Below, in pieces: positions 22,501 to 32,829 of a stretch of DNA of 64,000 bases. Below the pieces are notes generated by a model. The model searched no databases. It had not been told where the DNA came from and saw nothing but the letters and a program-made list of their open reading frames with translations. The stretch is from Diplolepis rosae (taxonomy: Eukaryota; Arthropoda; Insecta; Hymenoptera; Diplolepididae). Every line of letters starts with the position of its first letter. Position 1 is the stretch's first letter. The stretch is taken from NCBI GenBank assembly GCA_030998225.1, contig JAPYXD010000484.1:6882001-6946000 (forward strand), given 5' to 3'. Made by a program: the position numbers and the translations under genes.

Positions 22501-23640
22501 TAGTACTGTCCTAGGACGGGTCTAGGCATACCTGTTAAAACCAGAAAACCCCATCTCTTGAACTAATACACCGCCCGCCGAACTTGAACTTGAAAATAAG
22601 TATACATTATAATTCAAAACTCTGGTTCTCCTATCGTTAAGAAGCAATAGTAATAATGTCTATTGATCTGCGTATTCATGTATTGTCGACATTTATTAGT
22701 TCAGGCACTTATATTTTATGTATTTGGATCCGTATAGATAAAAATGAGTCATAAAAAATTTAAATATAAAGAGGGATAAGTTAAGTAGCTTTATAAGGGA
22801 GGAACAATTTGAACTCTTTGAATTGTAAGTGCGATATTCGTCGCTTTATGAATGAATAAAGATCTGTCAAAAACAGGTTTAGACTTTATGAGTTTATAAA
22901 GGTACAAATTTAGAATAGTATCCCAGTCGGATTAAGGTAATGTAAGTAAGACAGTTCATAATGTATTTTCTTTGCCAGGGCTCTTATAGGATTCTTTGAG
23001 GCATTTAAAATTTGAGGCCTTTGATTTTTTTCAAGCCGCCCCTGCAGAAATTCATGTCGGGTTCTGGCGGGGGACCGAAAAGCTTTCTCTATTTCTGAGC
23101 AGGTTTTGATCTGGAAAACTAGCTAGGGCCCGATCACTTTTGTTACGCTGTTTTGGTGTGGACCTCACTAGATTTTCTGGTCGGTTTCTTGTGGGGTATC
23201 CCTTTCAAAACCCTATTTTATACAGAGGGCCACCTTGTGATCCCTACGGGGTTAAAGTTATCTTAAGGTAATTTAAAATGAATTGAAACAATATTTTCAA
23301 TTTGAGGGTTTATATTTAATCTAATTTTTAGTATCAATTTTAGAGTTTCTATTAAATTGCCTGCTCGTCTCGTATTTTCCTGTCGCTCTCCTAATCCTTT
23401 ACATTGGGAAGGACGTTTTTCAGGTCTACAAGAAACGATTGTTCGTTAAAAAACAGCTGTCCAGCGAGATCTTTATATGTTTTTAAAATAGAACCTGAAA
23501 AAATGGACCTCCGTTATTAAAAAAAGGAATAAAGGTTATAGAAGGGGTTTTAAAAAAATGGATTTTTTGTATTTTACCCAGCATACATTTATGCATTCTT
23601 TTGTTCTTGAAAATTCTCTTGTTTTGCGTTATTTCCATTG
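22501..23640. other. No gene recognised; possible decayed retroelement tail
   Basis: Lies on the downstream side of the gypsy RNase H remnant. No integrase motif (HHCC or DDE) or LTR was found on the minus strand. Confidence 0.35.
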
Positions 23641-23659
23641 CTACGAACTGTCAAGCAAC

Positions 23660-24324
23660 ATTTCATTGCTGTTATATTGGCTTTGTGTTGATGAGAATCT
23701 TGCGCTAGTGTAGCTCACGACTTTTTTCTCTCCTTCTGGAGTAGTCTGGTATAGGATCACCCCCATCCCAGTGGCGATTGCGTCGGTTTGGAGGGTGTTT
23801 GGCGACCCTGGATCAGGTCGTTAAATTGGAGGGGCTGCTGGCAAACGTTCTGTAATTTTTCGAGAGCTGTTCGTGCCTCTGACGTTTGGCTGCTATTTGA
23901 GCAAAATCAGCTACGTATTCTCTTATCCACTTACACACGCTCAAAAAGTAGATGTTCTGGTAGAGGTGCGTTTACTCCCTGTTCCACTAGGTATCCCAGT
24001 ATAGGTAACATTTGTCGAGCGCGCAAGTGAGCCCGTGTATCTTGAGTCTTTCTATAATGAGCCGTAGGTGAATATGATGCTTCTCCTACGTGTCGGAAAA
24101 ATTATCACATCGTCGTTGTATACGTTGCAGATAACATTAATGAACCCTTTTAAAACCACTTGCGTCATGAGCCTCTTAAACGTGCTGGTGACATTTTTGA
24201 TGCCGAAAGGCATGAATTGGTAGGTTCTACCCTCTGGTGTAGAGAACGCTGCGTATGGTCTTTCTTTTTCCGCTAAAGGTACCTGCCAATATCCACTTTT
24301 TAAATCCAGAGAGGTGAAAACTCT
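23660..24324 (-). pseudogene. gypsy reverse transcriptase (palm) and RNase H start
   Basis: Reads [16 protein letters not shown] (first catalytic Asp), [31 protein letters not shown], then VYNDDVIIF (YxDD catalytic box). After a frameshift it gives [18 protein letters not shown] and a connection segment (ALEKLQNVCQQPLQF), then RNase H LQTDAIATGMGVILYQ and VVSYTSARFSSTQSQY. The frame breaks at NEMLLDSS. Residues essential for polymerisation are still recognisable, but stops and shifts exclude a functional enzyme. Confidence 0.88.
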
Positions 24325-24330
24325 GTTTTC

Positions 24331-24600
24331 ATAGCGCCTCCTTTGAAAATACGATTTTCCGTGTACCCGTAGAGCGGGTTGAAACAGCGATTTTCAACCC
24401 TAGGGTTGAAAGTCGCTGTTTCAACCCGCTCCACAGTTTCAGCCAATCAGATTCTCAAAAGAGTTGCTGTGAAAAATAGTATACATTACTCGAAACAAAA
24501 CACAGTGAAAGCATTTCGTGTGATTGCAGCCCTCGTTTCACTCGGTCAGCAAAATTCACACTCATGCAATCGCTCTGTTTCGCCCCTTGTAATGTAATAT
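24331..24600. mobile_element. 270-bp insertion in gypsy RT, starts ATAGCGCCTCC
   Basis: The RT reading frame stops at 24600 (KELGTI) and resumes at 24324 (VFTSLDL), so this stretch is foreign. Its left edge ATAGCGCCTCCTTTGAAAAT, then CGATTTTC, also occurs at 36028, where it borders the Crypton-like fragment. It contains a 60-bp palindrome and a CCAATCAGA segment. The exact right edge and target duplication are unclear. Confidence 0.55.
24372..24431. repeat. 60-bp near-perfect palindrome
   Basis: GAGCGGGTTGAAACAGCGA and its inverse meet at TTTCAACCCTAGGGTTGAAA. Only one base pair is mismatched. No loop. Confidence 0.95.
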
Positions 24601-24609
24601 ACTATTGTA

Positions 24610-24920
24610 CCCAACTCCTTTAGTTCTTCGTGTATTATAGTTATATGCTTCGCAGTATGCAACGGTAATTTGGTTCAATTTCCTAAAATTGATACAAAAC
24701 CTGTTTTTTCCATCCTTTTTCTTAGCGATGACAATCGGAGAGCTGTAAGGTGAACACCAGGGCTCCATGATTTGTCTGTGTTAAGAGGATTCCTGCTTGA
24801 AAAACTGAGCTGAAGTCCTGAATCAAGGCTTTGAATGGTGTTTGAAATTCGCCTGGCAATCTTTGGTGTATCTCCTGTGTATCGATTGGTGTATTTTTCC
24901 GGAAAATTGTTTTCTCTCAT
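24610..24920 (-). pseudogene. gypsy reverse transcriptase, N-terminal segment
   Basis: Reads WCSPYSSPIVIAKKKDGKNR and FCINFRKLNQIT, the fingers motif ahead of the first catalytic Asp. Upstream lies a frameshifted HHxLPG-type region (RRISNTIQSL and neighbours) and the QAGILLTQTNHG-like start. After LNQIT the frame shifts, then IIHEELKELG leads to the insertion at 24600. Usual gypsy order. Confidence 0.8.
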
Positions 24921-25425
24921 CCTGCATGTAAACTGGTATTTAGAAGCCTTTTCGCACTTTCCAGTTGAATTCTTTGGCGGCCCGTTCTACCACTTCTTGT
25001 CGTTGATAAGCTACTTCTCGCAGCTGTTCTTGGGGAAGAGTCTAGCATGAAGAAAATTGTCTGTTGACGCACTGTCCACTCGAGAAAATAGGTCCTGTTT
25101 GTATATTTGCAACAATATTTTGGTAAGCGTGCGGGATGGCCCATTAGTAATTTTGAATTCTGATTCCTATTTTGGGCAGCTGACTCTGAGTTTCCAGCCG
25201 CCACCCTCCAGATTTCTTGGTTCTGCGCTATCCCTGCGTTTCATTCCCTCAAAACTGGGAAATCCGCATGCAAATGTCAGCCAGGGCAGTGTCAACATTT
25301 TCGCGATGTTCTTCGATTAGTGTTACTTTGTGCTGAGTCATTGGGTGCTCGTTTCTCCTCTTTTTTGGGCACGCTTTGGAGCATGTCCGTTTCTTAATTT
25401 TCGGCTTCTAGGGCTCGAGTGAGAA

Positions 25426-26476
25426 CCCAAGCAGAAATTATGACACTCTGCCGACTGTGACGATCAGTTAAATATTGGTCTGATGTAGGAAATCGACTGT
25501 TGATTACCAACGTTGGTACAATGTTGGGAAACAATTGTCCCAACCTTATTCCGACTGTGGAAAAAGTAATTTACCGATAGTGGATGTACAAGGTCTATCC
25601 AGTGTCTATTCAGCCCCGGTAGTCGACTGTAAAATACCAGCGTTTGTACAATGTTGGATGTACGACAGACCTAACCTTCTTCCGACTGTGGAAAAAGTAA
25701 TTTTCCGACAGTAAATGTACAAGGTCCACCCAGTGTCTAATCGATTCTGATAGTCAACACTGTAAAATACCAGTGTTTGTACAAAGTTGATTCGACACTG
25801 GTACACTCTAAAAAAAGTCTATTGATAGTGAAGTTAGGTTCCTTTCAGAATGCACCAATTGAAATTGAGCAGATTTCTTTTATCTATCAACAGAATCATT
25901 TTACTGTTATTGTAGTATTGATGATAACCGATTTAATATTGGCATTTGTCAAAGTTGGGCTTGTGTACATTTCTAATATTTATATTAGATAGTTTATATC
26001 ATACAATTTGTTTTCTTTTATCCTCGAAATTATTTTTTTTTTGTTCAAGAAAGGATTTAATTCCAAGACCAAAGGAAATATTTTGACAGTAAAAGGTTAG
26101 GATTTGAAACGATAATCGTTCAACTGCTAAAGAATTCCTTCTCATGCCAATTTTGAATATAAAATCCTTTAATAGTGAAGGGAATCGTTTGAGAGTCAAT
26201 AGTCTGTTTTTAGAGTGTAGTCTTCTTTGAAAAATGTCTTTAACCGTAAAACATGGATTTAATAATAAAAGTATATAACCAGTATTTTAGAAATGTTGAC
26301 AGCCAGCGTTGAAAATATGTTGGTTACCAGTATTGATACAACGTTGGAAACTGGTGTTGTTCCAACGCAGTACATCGTTATCATTTCGACTGTCCGTCGA
26401 CAGTCAGATTCTGACAGTCGGAAGTTGGAATCCAGCGTTGGATCGCCGTTGGTCCGATTGTTAATTTCTGCTTGGG
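25426..26476. mobile_element. CCCAAGCAGAAATTA-ended element with internal repeats
   Basis: Inverted ends CCCAAGCAGAAATTA at both sides. The interior holds two tandem units of about 160 bp (TTCCGACTGTGGAAAAAGTA occurs twice) and short palindromic words such as CCAACGTTGG. It is inserted between gypsy gag and pol and is itself interrupted by the MITE at 25804-26217. No coding capacity. A partial copy lies at 35743-36027. Confidence 0.75.
25804..26217. mobile_element. MITE, CACTCTAAAAA family, complete copy
   Basis: Ends CACTCTAAAAAAAGTCTATT and the inverse of CACTCTAAAAACAGACTATT, flanked by TA on both sides (25802-25803, 26218-26219). 414 bp, non-coding. Third-level insertion: MITE in CCCAAGC element in gypsy. 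Confidence 0.92.
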
Positions 26477-26477
26477 A

Positions 26478-27106
26478 AGGGTATGGAAATCCTCTAGTTA
26501 CAACGCTCTAATGGCTTGGCGAATCGCTGGTTTCAACAGTTCTAACAACGTAGGCTCTTATACGAGTCCCACCATTATTCTGTTTCTTCTTTCAGCGCCT
26601 TTGCTGTCATTCGAAGCCAATGCTCTGAATGTCGATTAGTGACTCGGAAGTAGGTGGTCATTTCACTCAGAAAACGTTTTTGGTATTTGTGATCCTTGTC
26701 ACTATACTCGGGGATTGGTGGCAGTGGGGCAGATATGTTTTGCACGAAGTCATTCCACGAAGGGAAAGGTGGTGCGTCATTCTCCCTTGCCCAAGTTCCT
26801 GGTGCCTGAATGCTTTGCCTGGTGTCAGATGGGCCTTGTTGAGTGTTTGTCCTAAATAACGAAGGTGATTAGTTTTGATGAGGTCCCGAACTCGACGATG
26901 AGAAGCTGTGTGTTGTTATGTGCATAGGATTTTGCCCTGACTAGAAAAAATGTTGTTCCACTGGTCATGCCAGCTTGGTCTAGATCGTGCAGATTGTCCC
27001 TTCTACCACTGTGTGAAGCCAGATTAAAGTGGTTGGTTGATACCAGGTCGTTAGCAAGGTTGCCATTTTTCATCCTCACAAAAAAAGTATCAGATGACAA
27101 TTCCAA
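26478..27106 (-). pseudogene. gypsy gag (capsid) remnant
   Basis: One frame reads PPFPSWNDFVQNISAPLPPI, then HKYQKRFLSEMTTYF, then WLRMTAKALKEETE, a stop, and WWDSYK. The pattern F...FL.EM..YF......WLR..A.AL..E...WW is that of the retrotransposon gag capsid. The part near 27100-26852 is in another frame and not clearly homologous. One nonsense codon and at least one shift are present. Confidence 0.7.
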
Positions 27107-27130
27107 TACATCTACTGTGTAAGAAGCAAA

Positions 27131-27430
27131 GAATTAAAACATTCTTGTGAGAAGATAGTTTTCGTCTAGAACTCTAAAAATCGTTAAAGTGTCAAAATTA
27201 GTAGAGCCTAATTCTAGTTGACACAGTAATAATTGCTACCAATGTGAACGAAAGAATTTGTCTGATTCAGTGCTCTGAATGAGAGACAATTTAAACTCTA
27301 TTCTCAAAAAGGGAAATCAACATTCCAACATGTTGACACCTCAGTGAAGACTTGGAGGTCAGCTTTGAAGAACTTCAATTAGACAACTATACAGATTTCC
27401 TAATGGTACCGATAACTTCTTCCTCCTTGT
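27131..27430. other. No gene recognised
   Basis: Could include the decayed upstream (LTR) side of the gypsy element. No paired copy was found to define an LTR. Confidence 0.3.
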
Positions 27431-27434
27431 TTAA

Positions 27435-27659
27435 GGCCATGGATCAACCAGATCACGTGACTAAATTCCTCTAAAAGTTTGTGTAAGATAACTCTTTTAT
27501 TTCACAAAATTCTTACTAAAAAGAACTTAACAGACGTGCTTTACTGTCTTTTCTTAGGTTTCTCAAATTTTCAGAAAGATACTTTGTGAATTAAAAAAGT
27601 TATCTTACATGAACGAATAAATGTATAATTTAGTCACGTGGTCCAATTGATCCATGGCC
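27435..27659. mobile_element. TTAA-type MITE, GGCCATGG family
   Basis: Inverted ends GGCCATGGATCAA and ATCACGTGACTAAATT are both repeated at the two sides. The left flank is TTAA and the right TTGA. 225 bp. A complete relative lies at 51363-51720, and end fragments at 30490-30597 and 35131. Confidence 0.85.
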
Positions 27660-27959
27660 TTGATTCCGAACTGATTTTCCTATACCGACAACGTATTTTC
27701 GCGAAACATTGTATCTAATCATCAATAAACCTAATTTGTTTAACTTCAACAGCAATTGTATATTTCATTGACTTCTTCCTCATCCCTATAGGAGAATCTT
27801 CGGATCCTAACTTGAAACGAAGATCTTTTTGAATAAAAGTTAGATTTCTTCATTTGTGACGTAAAAATACTTTACTATTGTCACCGTTATCTCTAAGAAC
27901 TATAAGTTCTGAGAAAATTGCTAGCTGAAATTAAGTTTTGGCACACCTTTTTGAAATAA

Positions 27960-28270
27960 AAAATCTGCCCGCTTCGCGGGCACATTCTCATCGCGCGCAG
28001 CTCGCTTCGCTCGCAAGTTTGAGCGCGCCTAGGGCGCGCGATTCGATCGTCGCGCTTCGCGCTCCGTTCTTTCTGGACCTCGCTCAAACTAATTTTATAA
28101 TTATATTAAAGATGATGTGAATTACACATTTTCTCCAAGTCAGTCTATTTCTTTTTGAACTTAAGTTAAACAGGAAATTCAATTTACTTAAGGCTCTATC
28201 AGCCTTAAGGAACACATTCTCATCATGACGCTCGCGCTTCGCGCTCGATTTTCTGTATACGTTTCAGTCA
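27960..28270. repeat. GC-rich CTTCGCG repeat block in AT-rich body
   Basis: Runs such as CCCGCTTCGCGGGC, GCTCGCTTCGCTCGC and CGCGCTTCGCGCTC are short palindromic words inside AT-rich DNA. A diverged second copy of the whole block is at 35200-35530 (shared GGCGCGCGATTCGATCGTCG and TTCAATTTACTT). Base composition differs sharply from the surroundings. Confidence 0.65.
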
Positions 28271-28339
28271 CTTTTTAATAAATTACATGATTAAAATAAT
28301 TTATTTTCTTCCAAATCTCTAAAAAATAAAAAACAATCG

Positions 28340-28950
28340 TAGACTTTATTTAAGGAAACGATTTTACAGAACAACGCTTATTTCGTATCTCACATATTTT
28401 GGTGAAAAAAATCGAATTGTTTTAATATTAAAAATCAAAACATAAAATATACATCCTGTCCCGAAATGTCTTAATGAGAATTTGTAAACCTCATTTAGGC
28501 AAACAATTTTCCAGATAAACGTTTTTTTGTATCTCACATATTTTGTCTAAAAAATGGAATTTTTTAATTTTAAACGTATTTTTTGGAATCAAAACGAAAA
28601 ATATATGTTTTACCAGAAACTGCGTCAGACAAAATTTGTAGATCTTTTTGAAACGAACAACTTTGTATTCTTACGTTTTTTTCGTATTTTAAATATTATT
28701 GTTAAAAAATTGAATTTTGGATTTTCAATAGTTTTTTTTTTAATTAAAAAGAAAAATATGCATCTTATGAAAAAATGTTACAATTTAAATTTGTAGGTCT
28801 TTATGTATTCAATAATGTTGTATCATAACGTTTTTTCGTATCTCGTTTAATTTAACTGGAAAATGGAATTTTGATATTGACTTTTTTCACTATCAAAAAC
28901 CAGTATTGAAATTTTTGATTTTTTCAAAAAGTTATTTTCAAAAACACAAA
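28340..28950. repeat. Degenerate tandem repeat, period about 150 bp
   Basis: CGTATCTCACATATTTT-like starts recur near 28383, 28529, 28684 and 28840, each followed by an AAAATGGAATTTTT-like segment. One further unit is recognisable at 35570. Confidence 0.55.
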
Positions 28951-29087
28951 AGCAGTGCTCAATCCCTCAATTTTGATTGGATGTGGCTGGTTAACGAACT
29001 TGTCCTTACTTTTTCGGCTCCGATAAAGTGTACCAAAGCTCAATTCAATATGATGATTCTATCGAGAGTTATGCCGCACACGACCTA

Positions 29088-29109
29088 CAGACAGACAGAC
29101 AGACAGACA
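29088..29109 (+). repeat. (CAGA)n microsatellite
   Basis: Five CAGA units, followed by CACTTTCGTAAAAACCG. The microsatellite seems to be part of a longer dispersed repeat (28970-29170). Confidence 0.9.
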
Positions 29110-29170
29110 CTTTCGTAAAAACCGTTTTTTCTGACTCAGGGGGTCTCAAAACGTAAAGATTTGATGAAAA

Positions 29171-30210
29171 TTTCAAAAGTCATTTTTCACATAAAACCAA
29201 TACCTTCTCATCCATGATGAGAATGTAAAAAAGAAAGGCAACGTTCCATAGCTAACCATGTTCGATAAAAAATTTGCAAAATTAAAACAAAATACTTTTG
29301 GAAATTTTTTTTTTTTCGACTGATTCAGAAACAACAAATTGCGAAGCAAGAAGTGCTTTACAGATCATTTATTAATTCTATCATTTTGAATTGTTATAAT
29401 TTCAGATTGATTGATATGTAGTTTAGTAGAATATTTGAGCAGCTACCCCGAGTATTCAAAGCTGGTGCACTGACTGAAAAAACCGATTTTTGTGACTGAT
29501 GTGTATGTGCGTATGTAAATATGTGTATATAAAAGCAATTGAATAATGGAATCTGGCAAATATAGATAGTTGTATAATATTTTTTTTTGTATTCAAGTGA
29601 TAGGAATATACACAGAGATGAGAGGGAACTGAGCTTGGTATATTTACAAAGCATCCTGTTATCGATTTCCGGACACAGTATAATGTATCGATTCAGTTTT
29701 GCTAACACGACTTTACATATAGTGTATACGTTTATGTGAATTAACGTATATACACTAATAATCACATACATATAATAGGTAAGTATAGGCTCCACGGTTA
29801 CCTGCCGTAGTTAACAAAGTTTTAATGAAGCCACATTTTCTATATGCAAAAGGAATGAGTGATCAGAGTCGTTATTTATGGATTATTCATAAAGCTGTTA
29901 AAAAGTTATTATACATTCGGACATTGTGGATTTTAGAAGAATTAAAAGCTTGCACACAAAATTACTTTCAATTTTTTCTTTTTAAAGTTAGATCTTGATG
30001 GATTCCTAGATATAGACTAGAGAAACTCAACAACGCGCCTTCGAGACTCTATTGAGGAATTCTTGTTTCACGCTATTAGGTTACATGCACAGAACACCAA
30101 AGTGATTCATGAGGCTTTGTAGTCTGGTGGCTATTGCAATGAGTTTTTATTATTTTTTTTAATGCAGAATTTCACGGTTCTTTCAGACAAATAATTGAAG
30201 AAAGTGAAAA
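29171..30210. other. No gene recognised
   Basis: AT-rich. The longest reverse frame (29394-29795) is low-complexity Ile/Tyr-rich and lacks domains. Confidence 0.4.
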
Positions 30211-30211
30211 A

Positions 30212-30275
30212 ATCTGCCTCGGCCCGGATTTGAACTGGTGCTCCCACTTTACATGAGTGGTACGCTAACCATTTA
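30212..30275 (-). other. tRNA-Thr-like remnant (SINE head or pseudo-tRNA)
   Basis: The minus strand reads GGTTAGCGTACC, CCACT-CATGTAA-AGTGG (five-pair anticodon stem with a seven-base loop, TGT triplet, but A instead of U33) and AGTTCAAATCCGGGCCGAGG (B box). The acceptor and D arms cannot be completed. Confidence 0.35.
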
Positions 30276-30489
30276 ATAAATTAATTAAAAATTACCAACC
30301 GATTTTATTTTCACGTCTGCGGGGTTCAATTCGCACTCCACCAGAATTTTTTTTACAAAAGTTTGATATTAATTTAATTTAACTTCAATAATAATTCAAT
30401 CATTTGGGTTAACTCCATTTTTAAATCATTTTTTCCACAATTATAAACATTCATGTCCAGACAAGGCCATTTTAGTGGATTTTATTCAA

Positions 30490-30597
30490 TTTTACGAATT
30501 TTCAACTCGGTATTTCATTTGGCATGGAAATGGGGTTACCCAACTTAAATTCCGGTAAGGTAGCCATCCAGTCACGTGGTCCGGATGGTTCATGGCC
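30490..30597. mobile_element. Right end of a GGCCATGG-family TTAA MITE
   Basis: CATTTGGCATGGAAATGGGG through GTCACGTGGTCCGG and CATGGCC, ending at TTAA, matches the right part of 51363-51720. The same TTAA is the left flank of the next element at 30602, so two TTAA-type elements abut exactly. Confidence 0.6.
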
Positions 30598-30601
30598 TTA
30601 A

Positions 30602-31299
30602 GGGGGGAGATACCTCTAGAACTTTCAAAAAATCAAAAATTATCTTTTTGCTCAAATCGATTGAAAAACTATTCAAAAATATAATCCCAAAGTTCTATTG
30701 GTAACCCGTAACTTGAATGGAACATATTTTTTTATGTACAAAAACTTTGAGGCTCGTTTTCTCGAAACTAACTTTTTTTATCCGGCCGTCAAGATTGCGA
30801 GCAAACTATTCAACCGATTTACTTGAATGAAACGGTATTTTATAGATAATTCTATATTCAAGTGCGTGGTAGGGCGCTTTTTCGAGAAAAATAGTATTTC
30901 TACAGTTGTTTAACTATTTTCATGTCAAAAAACACGGGTAAAAATGGGACTTTTTCACGAAACGCATGAAAATATACCCAATTTTTCGAAATTCTCAAAA
31001 CCCCCCTCCTATGCACTCGATAAAAGCTTCCCGATTTACAAAAAATTTTCTTTTATCGTTTCAGATGAAAAACCTAGCCAGGAAGTTGACGGCCGCAAAA
31101 AATGTTAGCAGCGACGCTATCGACGGGATCCGTCATATTTCCGCCATTTTGTATTTTTCTATCATGAAAACATTGTTTTTTTGAAGTTAAATAATGCCTT
31201 CTAATATATGCAAAAAATCCGGACTTGCTTCGTTTTCATTCTCCCAGAATAAAATTGAAAAAAACTGCTTTTTTAAGGGTTCTAGAGGTATCTCCCCCC
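30602..31299. mobile_element. TTAA-type MITE, GGGGGGAGATACC family
   Basis: Ends GGGGGGAGATACCTCTAGAA and its inverse, flanked on both sides by TTAA (30598-30601 and 31300-31303). 698 bp, non-coding. The TTAA duplication is characteristic of piggyBac transposases, though these ends begin GGG rather than the usual CCC. Confidence 0.88.
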
Positions 31300-31303
31300 T
31301 TAA

Positions 31304-32489
31304 GTCCATTAACAATAATATTCAAGCGACTGATCTAATTCTAGCCAGACTATGTTCAGACTGTACATTCTAGATTCTAGACGGTTAGATAAAGAGCCAT
31401 TTCAATTCATCTAACTCAGTGTTGAAACAGAGAAAGCTGTTAATGTTCAGACAGGTTAGTCTGAGTCTAGCTAGTAAAAATAAATTTTTCCATTTTCGTC
31501 CACTAAAATTTGTTTACCGTTAAAAGATAGAGATTCTAAGTTGAGTTGATGATGGACCAAGTAACGAGAAGAGAGAAGGTGCGAGTACAATACGCGACTG
31601 AGAATTCAATTCCGGCAAGTCGATGCTTTCCAGGTAGAGCAAAGCAGATCGTAACGGTTACTCGGCTTGGTTGTGGCGGGATGGAATGGAATGGCATGGA
31701 GTTACAACCCAGTTCATTGACCGACCGACCGACCGACCGACCGACTATTCACTACAGTTCTACAACACGATTATACCTCGCGTGGCAGAGCTTGAAATTC
31801 GAAAAAGAAAGAAAGATGTAATGAAAGAGGGGAAGTAAGAATGAAAAGAGATTATTTTGGAAAATGAGGCTAAGTGAGAGGAAGAATCTTTCGGATGGTC
31901 AGAAAAGGCACTTCTTTAAAAAAATGTTTCCATGTAAATATATATACCCTATATGTAACAACACTGACCCTGTTTGCGTTGTTGTCAAGAAGTTGTGAAA
32001 TTCTAGTCCAAATAGTTTTAAACATTTCTATTGTTTGCATTATATACTTTTTTAATACCATTACGATGAATTGCTTGCATCGAAGTAGTTCTTTGTAAAG
32101 TTTTAAAAAAGGATGTTTTTGTTTAGAAATATATAATTATCATATAGTCAAAATGTCTACTCTCTCAAAAAAACGCTGGGTATAAGTTATGTTCTATCTT
32201 GTTTGTTAATGTTCTCAAAATGAGAATTTTCAGTTTCAATCAGTGGTCTAAACATAGATGCATATTCCGAAAATGAGAATGAAAATCTGTAGTGATGAAT
32301 CTGAAATTAAGAATGTTCTTTTAAATTTCCTAGATAACAGAACACTCTGTCAAACTGTCACCCCGCTGTCAAGATAGTTTCTTTCTCAGTTGCTCGTACC
32401 AAATGAATCATTCGACGTGTATTTCCTCTTATATCTATTTCTGCGATCATTTTTATCATAAGAGTAGAGTTTCATTTTTAAGGGCGTGT
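31304..32489. other. No gene recognised; contains a (GACC)n run
   Basis: Mostly unassigned. A GACC microsatellite lies at 31719-31745, next to a GGAATGGAATGG stretch. Confidence 0.45.
31719..31745 (+). repeat. (GACC)n microsatellite
   Basis: Six to seven GACC units. Confidence 0.95.
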
Positions 32490-32820
32490 GATACTTGAGA
32501 AAATTAGGAATTTCATGTGAACAATTTGGTCCAGTTTCTACATATTTTGTGCAAAATGCATAAAATTTTGCCTCCAAAATTTGGGAAATGGCAGAGAAGA
32601 TAAAAACGGACGTAGATAGACTACTTTTGGTTATGATAATGAAAAAATAATTTATTGATATATTTTGTAAAATTGAACTTTTTTTTCATTTTTGAAACCA
32701 AAAGTAGTTTTATAGTTAAATTTTATGTATTTTGGGCACAAACATGTAGAAACCTAAAATTAAGAAATATTGCTAATTTACTAAGTATCACAACCCCTTA
32801 GGGCTTAGAATTTCAAATCT
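32490..32820. repeat. Dispersed repeat, CAAAAGTAGTCTATCTACG family
   Basis: ATTTCATGTGAACAATTTGG, GGGAAATGGCAGAGAAG and ACGTAGATAGACTACTTTTG match, in direct or inverted form, the block at 47566-48120. A palindromic arrangement is visible around the 'accaaaagtag' words. Confidence 0.6.
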
Positions 32821-32829
32821 TAGACACTA

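Larger units (their letters stand above)
23650..27130 (-). mobile_element. Ty3/gypsy retroelement, decayed and twice interrupted
   Basis: Minus-strand order: gag (about 27106-26478), insertion (26476-25426), a pol segment (25425-24601), insertion (24600-24331), then reverse transcriptase and RNase H (24324-23650). Gag and RT are joined by only about 0.8 kb, so protease is not recognisable. Integrase and LTRs were not found. Order and motifs fit the Ty3/gypsy superfamily. The two insertions are different DNA elements, and one of them contains a third. Confidence 0.8.

Noticed and set aside
30212..30275. Functional tRNA-Thr gene
   Set aside because: Only the anticodon arm and B box are readable. 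U33 is replaced and the acceptor stem cannot be paired.
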